Below, piece after piece: positions 32,961 to 39,640 of a stretch of 41,607 nucleotides of DNA; the first letter of the stretch is position 1, and each line of letters opens with the position of its first letter. A model generated the notes under the pieces. The model searched no databases. It had not been told where the DNA came from and worked only from the letters and a program-made list of their open reading frames with translations. The stretch lies in the IMG/VR virus record IMGVR_UViG_3300048833_000041, positions 1 through 41,607 of that record, one strand, 5' to 3'. The translations under genes were made by a program, and so were the position numbers. The DNA comes from a virus.

Positions 32961-33329
32961 CTATCTTTGCCTAACCTCTTCAAACTCGTACTCTAGGTGA
33001 TCGGGTAGCCATACAAGATCCAGGATCTTACGCTTAATCCTATACGTTTCAGTAACTTTGCCTTTGGCTTCTACTAGCAAATAACTTCCATCTGGCTTAT
33101 GACACCTGAAGTCGCATATATATGTAAAGATGTCGGCCTTACTGCCGTCTGGTAGATATACATATAGCTTGATACGATACTGAGCGTCGATCTGCGTAAA
33201 CTCTCCTGCTTTCATTCTAAGATCAAGCTCTTGTGCTATCCGTGCTTCATACTTAGAGTCGTACTGTTTGCCATTGAACTCAGTTCGTCTGTTACCGTAC
33301 TTGCTTCCAAAACGGCTTATATACGTCAT
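32961..33329 (-). CDS. DUF1064-type PD-(D/E)XK nuclease
   Basis: 122 aa. SRFGSKYGNRRTEFNGKQYDSKYEARIAQELD is the start signature of the DUF1064 family (given in part: YDSKYEARIA); then D73 in YICDFRC and E87-A-K89 in LLVEAKG complete a PD-(D/E)XK active site together with E28. These small phage nucleases resemble Holliday junction resolvases. Overlaps the secreted-protein gene by 4 nt (ATGA). Confidence 0.85.
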   Translation of the reverse strand: MTYISRFGSKYGNRRTEFNGKQYDSKYEARIAQELDLRMKAGEFTQIDAQYRIKLYVYLPDGSKADIFTYICDFRCHKPDGSYLLVEAKGKVTETYRIKRKILDLVWLPDHLEYEFEEVRQR

Positions 33330-33592
33330 TTCCCACCGCCTGACCAGGGATCAACTGTCTCTGGTACAGGGGTGATAGTTGGCTCTGGTGCTGGCTCTTG
33401 GACTGGTGCAAACTTATCGCACATATCCAGTGATATAGAGTCTCCGTATGGGCAGCCTGTCGGTTCAGCCTTGCAAAATCCACCTGCGTCATAGTTACCA
33501 GAACCACACTTTACAGTATCCGCAAGTGTGATCGCTCTTGCCAGTATTATAGTTATTAGAACTAGCACTACTGTAAATATTAGCTTTCTCAT
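33326..33592 (-). CDS. Small exported Cys-containing protein
   Basis: 88 aa: N-terminal signal or anchor (MRKLIFTVVLVLITIILARA), then a short domain with four Cys (VKCGSGNY, GFCKAEPTGCPYG, LDMCDKF) likely paired as disulfides outside the cell, and a Pro-rich tail (PAPEPTITPVPE). Could be a periplasmic or surface factor that modifies the infected cell. No family recognised. Confidence 0.65.
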   Translation of the reverse strand: MRKLIFTVVLVLITIILARAITLADTVKCGSGNYDAGGFCKAEPTGCPYGDSISLDMCDKFAPVQEPAPEPTITPVPETVDPWSGGGK

Positions 33593-33595
33593 ATC

Positions 33596-33946
33596 TTATT
33601 CACCTTCTTTCTGTAGCTCTTGTTTTAGGTGTTCAATTAGCTCAACTAAATCTGTTTTAGGGAGTACTGGTATTTCAACGCCTTGTTGATGTTGTCTAAG
33701 TTCTATGTCTGTTACTGAAAGTTCATACATACCATTGACCACAAGTCCTAGCCTCTCCAGTAATGCGAGATTAGATTGGGTGATGTATCGCTTAAATCGT
33801 GCCTTGAAATGGTCTACATCTCGTATGCCACTTTGTCCATTCTGCCACGCCATTTCATAGAAGCGTTCAGCAGATGGTTCACCGTTATCTTCCCAGGGTA
33901 GCTCACTATTAGTACTATCACTCATGCTATCGTTTGTATCTGCCAT
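33596..33946 (-). CDS. Unknown early protein
   Basis: 116 aa, acidic N-terminus rich in Asp/Ser, then a helical domain with MAWQNGQSGIRDVDHFKARFKRYI and a C-terminal helix. No recognised motif. SD AAAAGGA overlaps the end of the small membrane peptide gene two bases upstream. Coupled within the early chain. Confidence 0.65.
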   Translation of the reverse strand: MADTNDSMSDSTNSELPWEDNGEPSAERFYEMAWQNGQSGIRDVDHFKARFKRYITQSNLALLERLGLVVNGMYELSVTDIELRQHQQGVEIPVLPKTDLVELIEHLKQELQKEGE

Positions 33947-33948
33947 GA

Positions 33949-34029
33949 TTACATCCTTTTCATGATAGCCAGCGCTAAGAATATTATTGCTAGGCTTTGA
34001 ATTATGTCTACTAATGTGTTAATTATCAT
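33949..34029 (-). CDS. 26-aa single-span membrane peptide
   Basis: Reads MIINTLVDIIQSLAIIFLAL and six more residues: an almost wholly hydrophobic peptide with a positive end (KR). The ATG lies 4 nt after AGGGG, a good SD, and inside the last codons of the upstream gene; the next gene starts 2 nt after its stop. Good spacing and SD in a tightly packed operon make it likely real despite its size. Confidence 0.6.
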   Translation of the reverse strand: MIINTLVDIIQSLAIIFLALAIMKRM

Positions 34030-34492
34030 CTTTCCCCTCCTCTGGTAATTGGCTCTTGAGTTCGGCTATATCTTGTTCAATAATTTCTGCACATACCTCG
34101 CCAACTTCTACTACAACATCCCTGGTGGGGTTTTTAGCGTCTTTAGGTATTTCAGTACGTCTTAAAACTCTTGATTTTGCTTGTTCCATTCCAGCTAAAC
34201 GCCCTCGCAATTCTGCTGCTTTGGTGGCTTGTTGGATTGCTTTTTGAACATCATCTACAATGAATGTAGCAAGCGTTTCGGCTGTCCAGTTTTCTACAAC
34301 ATATGCACCGTCACCATGTTTAGGTGTTTGGCAATGTCTAATAGCATATTGAAAACCGAAACTCTTTAACGATTTTGCAATTACATCTCTTAACTGCTCA
34401 TTACTGTATGTAGGGGTGGCTACAATTTTATCTTCTGGTACGTTAGGGTCACTGTAAATACTAACACCGTTTATGTTGCCTATATTTTTCAT
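34019..34492 (-). CDS. Unknown early protein, 157 aa
   Basis: Mixed alpha/beta protein with ATPTYSNEQLRDVIAKSLKSFGF and a helical segment rich in Ala (AIQQATKAAELRGRLAG). Ends in acidic residues. No motif recognised. Overlaps the upstream gene by 4 nt (ATGA). Confidence 0.65.
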   Translation of the reverse strand: MKNIGNINGVSIYSDPNVPEDKIVATPTYSNEQLRDVIAKSLKSFGFQYAIRHCQTPKHGDGAYVVENWTAETLATFIVDDVQKAIQQATKAAELRGRLAGMEQAKSRVLRRTEIPKDAKNPTRDVVVEVGEVCAEIIEQDIAELKSQLPEEGKDDN

Positions 34493-35019
34493 AGGTCTGC
34501 CCCAAACTTCGATAGATAGTCACTAACATCAAACTTCTCATCTTTCAATCCTTTCTTTGAGGCTTTGAGGTGGGATAACAATCTCCATAAATCGTGGGTA
34601 TGCGAAAATTTAGTCTCGCCACACCATTTACAAACTGGTTTAAATGAACCTTCTAATTCAAACCTGTCACATCCATGAAGTTCTTCATGCGCCCAATCAG
34701 CGATTTGTTGTTTTGCTTCCTCTATTTGAGATTGGATATACCGCTCTAAGGTGTTTAGGGTGTTTGGGTTTACAGAACCGTCAGTTAGTGTCCCATATTT
34801 CAAGAAGTCGACAAGTTTTTTTCTATCCAGGTTTTTATTAGAGTGTAGTTCTTTTTTACTTAAACTTACGGCGTAGTCATGTTGCTCACGAAGTAGTTCC
34901 ATTATTCCATCAACAAAACTATCTACCCTACCCCAGCCAACAGACTCAACGCCAGGCATTTCTTTATATACAAAATTCTCTACATCTTTTCTGGTTGGCT
35001 CGTTATTGTGAGTTGTCAT
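34489..35019 (-). CDS. Unknown early protein with a possible zinc site
   Basis: 176 aa, helical. Around 115-150 it has HEELHGCDRFELEGSF then PVCKWCGETKFSHTHD, which could hold a zinc through CKWC and His residues. Overlaps the neighbours by 4 nt on both sides. No enzymatic motif; possible DNA-binding or host-takeover function cannot be judged. Confidence 0.65.
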   Translation of the reverse strand: MTTHNNEPTRKDVENFVYKEMPGVESVGWGRVDSFVDGIMELLREQHDYAVSLSKKELHSNKNLDRKKLVDFLKYGTLTDGSVNPNTLNTLERYIQSQIEEAKQQIADWAHEELHGCDRFELEGSFKPVCKWCGETKFSHTHDLWRLLSHLKASKKGLKDEKFDVSDYLSKFGADL

Positions 35020-35207
35020 AGCTTAACACTTTCAATTTTTACAACTTCCCATTCTTCATCTAGGTTAAATTCTTTACGAGCATTAGCAATACATTCTTCA
35101 ATAGTTCCACCATATTGGTAAACTACAAGACCTCTTGCAACTGGATAATCAGAGTCATTATCGCTTCTTCTAAACTCTATTTCTGATTCTTGATAGTGTT
35201 TACTCAT
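35016..35207 (-). CDS. Small acidic protein
   Basis: 63 aa with a compact alpha/beta sequence (VARGLVVYQYGGTIEECIANARKEF in part). SD AAGGAAAG upstream. No match recognised. ATGA overlap with the next gene. Confidence 0.6.
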   Translation of the reverse strand: MSKHYQESEIEFRRSDNDSDYPVARGLVVYQYGGTIEECIANARKEFNLDEEWEVVKIESVKL

Positions 35208-35229
35208 TCTACTTTCTTCCTTTCGTCCC

Positions 35230-35571
35230 TTATTTATTCCTTACCAGGTGCAAGTGCCAGTGGTTTAACACTGACTGCTGCCTGGGGTAGTTTATCTTGA
35301 TCGTGTCGTACTGGTTCTTCAGATCGTTGAAGAGTATCGATAGTAATTCCATCTGCTCTTCTAGTTCCATCTTCAAGGGTTCTGAAAAGATCCTCTTCGG
35401 GACTAATAAGTCGTGTTCTATGCAAACCAGATCGTGTGGGTACTCGTTTGGTATTAACCGCCAGTGCTTCCACTCCGCTAAGGACTTCACTTCCGAAAGG
35501 GGTTGTGTCCGTCCTGCTTTTATATCTGCCTGATAACGTGCTTCTGTAGCTTCCGTTCTTAAAGTACCCAT
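35230..35571 (-). CDS. HIT-like protein, 113 aa
   Basis: Contains WRLIPNEYPHDLVCIEHDLLVPKRIF and, at the C-terminus, NHWHLHLVRN, a H-x-H-x-H-like motif reminiscent of HIT-superfamily nucleotide hydrolases/transferases. This composition looks like a real protein and is preferred over the overlapping frame as the main product. SD GGAGA 8 nt upstream. The HIT assignment is tentative. Confidence 0.65.
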   Translation of the reverse strand: MGTLRTEATEARYQADIKAGRTQPLSEVKSLAEWKHWRLIPNEYPHDLVCIEHDLLVPKRIFSEPLKMELEEQMELLSILFNDLKNQYDTIKINYPRQQSVLNHWHLHLVRNK

Positions 35572-35674
35572 GTCTTCTGCTCTCCAATATTAGTAGCAAC
35601 AGTATGTCTATCGCTAGTAGTGTTAGTAGTAACCTTCCGCCCAATTCCATTGTTATAGTTAGTATGTCCACCAT
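35234..35674 (-). CDS. Overlapping 146-codon frame with membrane N-terminus
   Basis: Starts with a good SD (AAAGGG, 5 nt before ATG) right after the 60-aa KGG protein. The N-terminus MVDILTITMELGGRLLLTLL and LAIDILLLLILE is a membrane span. The frame then runs without a stop through nearly the whole HIT-like gene in another phase; that part is Arg/Thr/Ser-rich like an off-frame translation. Either a true overlapping gene or a short membrane peptide whose tail is unconstrained. Confidence 0.4.
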   Translation of the reverse strand: MVDILTITMELGGRLLLTLLAIDILLLLILESRRHGYFKNGSYRSTLSGRYKSRTDTTPFGSEVLSGVEALAVNTKRVPTRSGLHRTRLISPEEDLFRTLEDGTRRADGITIDTLQRSEEPVRHDQDKLPQAAVSVKPLALAPGKE

Positions 35675-35676
35675 AT

Positions 35677-35859
35677 TTACCCTTTCGCTTTGATTCCTCC
35701 TTTGCGACCTGCTTTGGCTGCAAGTTCTCTGTTAGCATAAAAACCACCAGTCTTACCTTTCTTGCCACCCTTAACACGCCACTGTCGGATCTCTTCTGCA
35801 CTATATTTCTTTTTTAATGTTTTCTGACCCTTCTTGTATCCGTCTTTAGTCCCTGGCAT
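35677..35859 (-). CDS. Small basic protein with Gly-Lys repeats
   Basis: 60 aa, about a third Lys/Gly. C-terminal GGKKGKTGGFYANRELAAKAG resembles the KGG motif of stress-induced small proteins. Likely nucleic-acid binding. Overlaps the upstream gene by 14 nt. Confidence 0.65.
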   Translation of the reverse strand: MPGTKDGYKKGQKTLKKKYSAEEIRQWRVKGGKKGKTGGFYANRELAAKAGRKGGIKAKG

Positions 35860-36040
35860 TAACAGTATCCTCCAGTACTACCTTTAGTTTATTGTTGGCA
35901 TATCTAAGTCCTTCTTGGAAGGCTTCTATAAGTGCAGCATTTTGCTCATTGCCAACAATGTTATACTTTAAGACTATTGCCTTTAGTATCTCTGATACCT
36001 CTTCTACAGCTTGTTCTTTTAGGTCGGTTGTTTTTTTCAT
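35846..36040 (-). CDS. Small helical protein
   Basis: 64 aa, helical with heptad-like EEVSEILKAIVLKYN and AFQEGLRYANNKLK. SD AAGGAG at the end of the upstream gene; ATG follows its stop directly. Unknown function. Confidence 0.65.
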   Translation of the reverse strand: MKKTTDLKEQAVEEVSEILKAIVLKYNIVGNEQNAALIEAFQEGLRYANNKLKVVLEDTVNARD

Positions 36041-36184
36041 CTAGTTCTCCTTCTTGCCTGCTCGGTATGTAATACCTTTGGCTTTACAAACTTTCTTTAT
36101 ATATTGTTCTAGTGTCATTCCTGGCTTCTGCTTGATCCACCTAGATACTAGAACGGCTCGCTGATACCCCGATAGGGTTTTCAT
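36041..36184 (-). CDS. 47-aa basic protein
   Basis: MKTLSGYQRAVLVSRWIKQK followed by PGMTLEQYIKKVCKAK and KKEN. Starts inside the end of the 139-aa gene (44-nt overlap) and its stop abuts the next ATG, whose SD is in its last codons. Basic, helical; may bind nucleic acid. Real by operon packing. Confidence 0.55.
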   Translation of the reverse strand: MKTLSGYQRAVLVSRWIKQKPGMTLEQYIKKVCKAKGITYRAGKKEN

Positions 36185-36560
36185 AGATCTCCTCTCTCAA
36201 GTCTTTTGATACTTGCACCAAGACCTGTTTAATGTCGTCCAGCCATTTTTCGACTCTATACTTTTTGTTAAGTTTAGGTGAATAAATGAATGTTCCCTTT
36301 TTGCCATCATAGAACATCACCTTACCTTCTGGTATGGTTATCTGAAAGCTAGCTAGACTCTTATACTCAACGTCTAAGCCTTGTTTTTTAAGGTTCTTAA
36401 GTGTGTCTTTGTCGCACATTGCTACAGCTTCGTAAGCAGTTCTTTGACCCCATTCTCTATCAGCTTCGGTTCTATACTTCATGGATATTCGTTTGCCACT
36501 AGCCACCTGTTGTTGGCGTTCTTGTCGCATTGACTTCCAAGGTTCGGCCATATCACCCAT
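36141..36560 (-). CDS. Unknown early protein, 139 aa
   Basis: Charged N-terminus (SMRQERQQQVASGKRISMKYR), then alpha/beta with ITIPEGKVMFYDGKKGTFIYSP. Strong SD AAGGAGG. No motif recognised. It follows the HNH gene by 29 nt. Confidence 0.65.
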   Translation of the reverse strand: MGDMAEPWKSMRQERQQQVASGKRISMKYRTEADREWGQRTAYEAVAMCDKDTLKNLKKQGLDVEYKSLASFQITIPEGKVMFYDGKKGTFIYSPKLNKKYRVEKWLDDIKQVLVQVSKDLREEIYENPIGVSASRSSI

Positions 36561-36589
36561 GTTGCACCTCCTTATAATCTTTAAGTAAT

Positions 36590-37006
36590 CTATTGGCCTG
36601 CAAGCCTGCCGTGTAATTTATGATGGTGATATAAACATAACCATACAATTTCGAGTGGTTTTGAATAGTCGTTGTGATGTGCTTCAATCCTACCGTAACA
36701 TTCATTAGTATTTTTAGAACATGTATCGGGCTTAGTAATTCTTCCTGCACTGACTGCTCTACTGACCGATTGTCTGGCTGCGTACTTACCATCTTTTTTA
36801 GCCCATGCACTACGTGAGCCTTGTCTCTGTGCTTTCTTCCCCTTTTCAGACATATAGTACTTTTTTGAAGCTCGTCTTTGTATCTCTCTGACATGTTCAC
36901 GATTAGCCATTTTATATGCTTTTTGTCGGGCAAGGACTTTATCTTTTGTTCTTGCATATTTAAGCCTTTGCCTTTCTCGTTCTTTCGCTGGGTCTTTGTA
37001 CGGCAT
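36590..37006 (-). CDS. HNH endonuclease
   Basis: 138 aa. Very basic N-terminal half (KERERQRLKYARTKDKVLARQ), then CSKNTNECYGRIEAHHNDYSKPLEIVWLCLYHHHKLHG (given in part), the HH...N/D...H core of HNH phage nucleases. SD AAAGG within the 11-nt match to the plus-strand RNA loop. It overlaps the nuclease gene upstream by 47 nt, which is unusual and may mark an inserted gene. Confidence 0.85.
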   Translation of the reverse strand: MPYKDPAKERERQRLKYARTKDKVLARQKAYKMANREHVREIQRRASKKYYMSEKGKKAQRQGSRSAWAKKDGKYAARQSVSRAVSAGRITKPDTCSKNTNECYGRIEAHHNDYSKPLEIVWLCLYHHHKLHGRLAGQ

Positions 37007-37562
37007 TTGTGTAATCCTTTAATAACTTATTTATCTCTAAATAGTTTATCATTTCTCCACCGTGAGTGATGATCTGCTCCAGGGCATACTCTGCGTTACT
37101 ATCGTGCAGGTATTTGATCCCTCTAGCGACTACCTCTCGGTATGGATCAAAACAGATATACTGGCCGATAGTTGCGTGTGGCCGTAGTAACTTGTACAGG
37201 TCAAGCTGCCAGGCTTCTATGTAGCTACTTGGTGTACCAATACCACATTTGTAGTCGGTGATCCAGTCTCCGTCTTCCATGTCGATGATCCCACGGATCA
37301 AGATCTGTATATCGTCGCTGAATGGTATGAGCTTCTCGTACTTCTGCTCGACTATTGGCTTAACTAGCTTTTCTGTACCTAACTCAGGGTGTATTGTACC
37401 TGTGGCTTGTGTCCAGTCCGCCCACTGTTTGTGCTTGAGTTTACCCAGTTCTAAGTAGGGGTTTTCTGGTAATTCTTTACCCAGGTACATTCCAATTGCG
37501 TCTTCAAACCGCTTCTGTTCCCAGGCATGTAGTATCGAGTAAGATAGTTTTACGGTTTTCAT
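36960..37562 (-). CDS. PD-(D/E)XK nuclease (RecB/Cas4-like)
   Basis: 200 aa. YLELGKLKHKQWADW with H44, D94 in IRGIIDMEDGDW, D103-Y-K105 in ITDYKCG and QLDLYK (Q119, Y123) match the His, Asp, (D/E)xK and QxxxY motifs of RecB/Cas4 family exonucleases. The partner annealase lies two genes upstream, so the pair forms a phage recombination system. Confidence 0.85.
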   Translation of the reverse strand: MKTVKLSYSILHAWEQKRFEDAIGMYLGKELPENPYLELGKLKHKQWADWTQATGTIHPELGTEKLVKPIVEQKYEKLIPFSDDIQILIRGIIDMEDGDWITDYKCGIGTPSSYIEAWQLDLYKLLRPHATIGQYICFDPYREVVARGIKYLHDSNAEYALEQIITHGGEMINYLEINKLLKDYTNAVQRPSERTRKAKA

Positions 37563-37563
37563 A

Positions 37564-37911
37564 TTAGTCCTCGTTAAGCCAAGACACCGCTTTAGGTGGC
37601 TGGCTACTTAATCGTTCATGGATCTCTGCTTTAGACTCACGTGTCGTGTAGATGTCTTCCAGATCTGGCTCTTGCGCCATGATCAGTCGGCTATAGTAGG
37701 CTACGTGACTGTTACTGAGCTTGTAGTCGATACCAGTAGTTCTCATCATTGAGCGCCATCGTAGTACTTCAAAGATCATCTGCATACCAATCTTCTTGTG
37801 GCCTTGAGCCTTTAGATCTCTGGTCATTTGGACAATCTTCTTGTAAACGTGTGGGTTTTCTTTATGGAACTTATTGAACTCGGCTTGTAGTTGTTTGGCT
37901 GTCTTGGTCAT
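37564..37911 (-). CDS. Conserved phage protein of unknown function, 115 aa
   Basis: FHKENPHVYKKIVQMTRDLKAQGHKKIGMQMIFEVLRW (in part) and HVAYYSRLIMAQEPDLEDIY are typical of a small helical family common in phages beside recombination genes. No catalytic residues. ATGA overlap with the 30-aa gene. I recognise the pattern from memory but cannot name a function. Confidence 0.75.
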   Translation of the reverse strand: MTKTAKQLQAEFNKFHKENPHVYKKIVQMTRDLKAQGHKKIGMQMIFEVLRWRSMMRTTGIDYKLSNSHVAYYSRLIMAQEPDLEDIYTTRESKAEIHERLSSQPPKAVSWLNED

Positions 37912-38000
37912 TTTAGTACCCTCGGATCATTCTTATCACAAGCTACAAGGTAGTCTCCGAACAATCTACCGTGTACTAGCCTGTAATACTTAGTTTTCAT
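37908..38000 (-). CDS. 30-aa peptide between recombination genes
   Basis: MKTKYYRLVHGRLFGDYLVA followed by CDKNDPRVLK. Its start and stop both overlap neighbours as ATGA, so it must be translated if they are coupled. Unknown function; may serve mainly to hand over ribosomes. Confidence 0.6.
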   Translation of the reverse strand: MKTKYYRLVHGRLFGDYLVACDKNDPRVLK

Positions 38001-38425
38001 TTTACTGTTATCCTTAGTGACTCACCACGCTTGTCGTTGATCTCAATACCCTTTGGTAGCTTGCTATTCTTTACAACGTACTCGTCTACTAGCTTGCTAT
38101 CGACGGACTTCTTAACCTTTACAAACTTGGCGCTTGGTGTACCGTTGATGGTGTACACGTCACCTGTTTTGCTGCGAGTGATTTTAACGTGCTTACCGCT
38201 AATCACCTGCCAATCGTTGCCGTACAGCGCTTTGGCTCTGGCGTTGATCATACCTTTAGCTTCTGCTTCTACTGTCTTGATCTGGTCTTCTACATCTTTG
38301 AGCTGCTTCTTGACTACTTCTACTGCACTAAGTTGCTCAAAGAACTCTTCGTCGCCTGTTAGCTCGGTAGCCTTTTCAATTTGCTCTCGTAACCAATCTA
38401 GGTTTATTTCAGCTTCGATCTTCAT
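37997..38425 (-). CDS. Coiled-coil protein next to annealase
   Basis: 142 aa. Coiled coil at about 10-65 then a small beta domain (DWQVISGKHVKITRSKTGDVYTINGTPSAKFVKVKK in part). Starts inside the annealase gene with SD GGAGG. Often such proteins accompany phage nuclease/annealase pairs; may be a Gam- or SSB-like partner. No clear family. Confidence 0.65.
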   Translation of the reverse strand: MKIEAEINLDWLREQIEKATELTGDEEFFEQLSAVEVVKKQLKDVEDQIKTVEAEAKGMINARAKALYGNDWQVISGKHVKITRSKTGDVYTINGTPSAKFVKVKKSVDSKLVDEYVVKNSKLPKGIEINDKRGESLRITVK

Positions 38426-39041
38426 TTTGTCCTCCTACGGCTTTGGCTTCTGCTTTAATAGTTTTTTTAGCTTTCTCGATTTTCTTCTTAGCTGCTTTTG
38501 CTTTGTCGCTATTCTCGTCTGATCCTATGATCTCGATAGCCATAAACTCTTCTGGTTCGTATACGTCTGCACCGATACCTAGTTTGCTAGCGCACTTCTT
38601 CAGTAGGTCTGACTCTGCAGCTTTGATGTCGTTACCAACATCTAGCGGATCAGTACTGTTTTTCTTGAACTTGATGTCGGCTCGGCCAGTACCATACTTC
38701 TTGATAGATACCCATTGACCATCAAACCAGACACGGCCTTCAATATAGCCTTTGACGATTATCTGCTTCGTGCCTAGTGCGATCCAACCCTGGATCTCAG
38801 TGTCGGTCGTGGTGATAACAATATCCCAGTTGAAGCCAAACACTGAGTCTAATACTTTGCGAACATAACTAGCCTTAATGTAAGTCCATTGACCGCCACC
38901 TTTGGCTGGCCGTGTGTACTTGTATTTTGGTTGAGTAGAGTTCCATAGCTTCTGGATCTGGTTCTGGTTTAAGACACTCTTTGTTCGTGTCACCTGGTTT
39001 AGTTCCAATTGTAGTGCTTGGATCTCTCTTGCTTTTGCCAT
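38409..39041 (-). CDS. Rad52-family single-strand annealing protein
   Basis: 210 aa. YTRPAKGGGQWTYIKASYVRKVLDSVFGFNWDIVI, VSIKKYGTGRADIKFKK and AAESDLLKKCASKLGIG (each given in part) match the Rad52/22-type phage annealase core, then a Lys/Ala-rich tail. It anneals ssDNA in recombination-driven replication and repair, with the PD-(D/E)XK nuclease downstream. SD GGAGGAAG; shares one base with the upstream stop. Confidence 0.85.
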   Translation of the reverse strand: MAKAREIQALQLELNQVTRTKSVLNQNQIQKLWNSTQPKYKYTRPAKGGGQWTYIKASYVRKVLDSVFGFNWDIVITTTDTEIQGWIALGTKQIIVKGYIEGRVWFDGQWVSIKKYGTGRADIKFKKNSTDPLDVGNDIKAAESDLLKKCASKLGIGADVYEPEEFMAIEIIGSDENSDKAKAAKKKIEKAKKTIKAEAKAVGGQNEDRS

Positions 39042-39205
39042 TAGTCTTCCTCCTCGATTAATTCGTTTTCTTCATTTATAGCGAGACCTACTGCACGTTC
39101 TGCTTTGTATAGCTCCTCTTCTAGTCCAGTTGTGTCAAAGTACGTAGATTTGAATACAACCTCATCATTAACTTTTGCTATTAGTACGTACTCTATTTCG
39201 TCCAT
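39041..39205 (-). CDS. 54-aa acidic protein
   Basis: MDEIEYVLIAKVNDEVVFKS and then an acidic helix ending ENELIEEED. The ATG at 39205 with SD GGAG is preferred; a longer frame upstream overlaps the next gene and lacks an SD. Both ends are TAATG overlaps. Unknown function. Confidence 0.6.
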   Translation of the reverse strand: MDEIEYVLIAKVNDEVVFKSTYFDTTGLEEELYKAERAVGLAINEENELIEEED

Positions 39206-39363
39206 TATTCGTCTCCTTCTATTACTAGCGCACAATAGATACATTCTCCGCCTTGGATATAGTGATCGCACGTCCAGTACAGGATCTTTGTGACATTGTT
39301 TGTTTTAGTGAATATTGCCTTATCGTTCTCTTTGTACCATGGTTCGTGTACTGCTATCTTCAT
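39205..39363 (-). CDS. 52-aa early protein with Cys residues
   Basis: MKIAVHEPWYKENDKAIFTK, then LYWTCDHYIQGGECIYCALV. Cys 34, 43 and 46 with His 36 could hold a metal. Joined to neighbours by ATGA and TAATG overlaps, which supports it strongly although short. Confidence 0.65.
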   Translation of the reverse strand: MKIAVHEPWYKENDKAIFTKTNNVTKILYWTCDHYIQGGECIYCALVIEGDE

Positions 39364-39491
39364 GACTGAGCCTTTATGATAGCTTTTGCTAAACCTAGTG
39401 GTACTTCATACTCTGCTACGACTTTACCGTTTTCTTTGACGGTTATCGTACCGTAGTCCAATCCTACGTGGGTTACTTTTATATTTGTCAT
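39360..39491 (-). CDS. 43-aa early protein
   Basis: MTNIKVTHVGLDYGTITVKE, then NGKVVAEYEVPLGLAKAIIK and AQS. A longer version beginning at 39572 is possible but has no SD and includes the 22-aa leader peptide in a different frame. The ATG at 39491 overlaps the leader stop as ATGA, with a small hairpin (CTCGG-N6-CCGAG) before it. Re-initiation is expected. Confidence 0.6.
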   Translation of the reverse strand: MTNIKVTHVGLDYGTITVKENGKVVAEYEVPLGLAKAIIKAQS

Positions 39492-39556
39492 TTTAGTACT
39501 ACTCGGAAGTGTCCGAGATACCCTTTTATTGTTTGTTGTTTTATTTTTTCCCTCAT
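39488..39556 (-). CDS. 22-aa leader peptide of the early operon
   Basis: MREKIKQQTIKGYLGHFRVV and LK. SD AAAGG 8 nt before the ATG, about 23 nt after the predicted transcription start. It couples to the 43-aa gene through ATGA. The SD region has a 13-nt match to the plus-strand RNA loop. Basic; likely regulatory rather than an enzyme. Confidence 0.55.
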   Translation of the reverse strand: MREKIKQQTIKGYLGHFRVVLK

Positions 39557-39585
39557 GGTGTAATCCTTTCATTTATTACATTACT

Positions 39586-39614
39586 AGAATAATCCAAGTT
39601 ATGCTGTATGTCAA
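39586..39614 (-). promoter_or_regulatory. Main early promoter
   Basis: Minus strand TTGACA (39614-39609), 17-nt spacer, TATTCT (39591-39586); start near 39579. The consensus -35 and spacing indicate recognition by the host housekeeping sigma factor, suited to immediate-early transcription. Confidence 0.8.
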
Positions 39615-39640
39615 CACTTTTTATTAACAGAGGTGTACGG

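Noticed and set aside
36553-36957. 134-aa alternative frame over the HNH gene
   Set aside because: The other frame carries the HNH motif and a proper SD; this one looks like off-frame translation.
39041-39271. 76-aa version of the 54-aa acidic gene
   Set aside because: The extension is Arg-rich, off-frame with the real 52-aa gene and has no SD.
39360-39572. Longer start (ATG 39572) for the 43-aa gene
   Set aside because: The upstream ATG has no SD, lies about 7 nt after the predicted transcription start, and overlaps the leader peptide that has a good SD.
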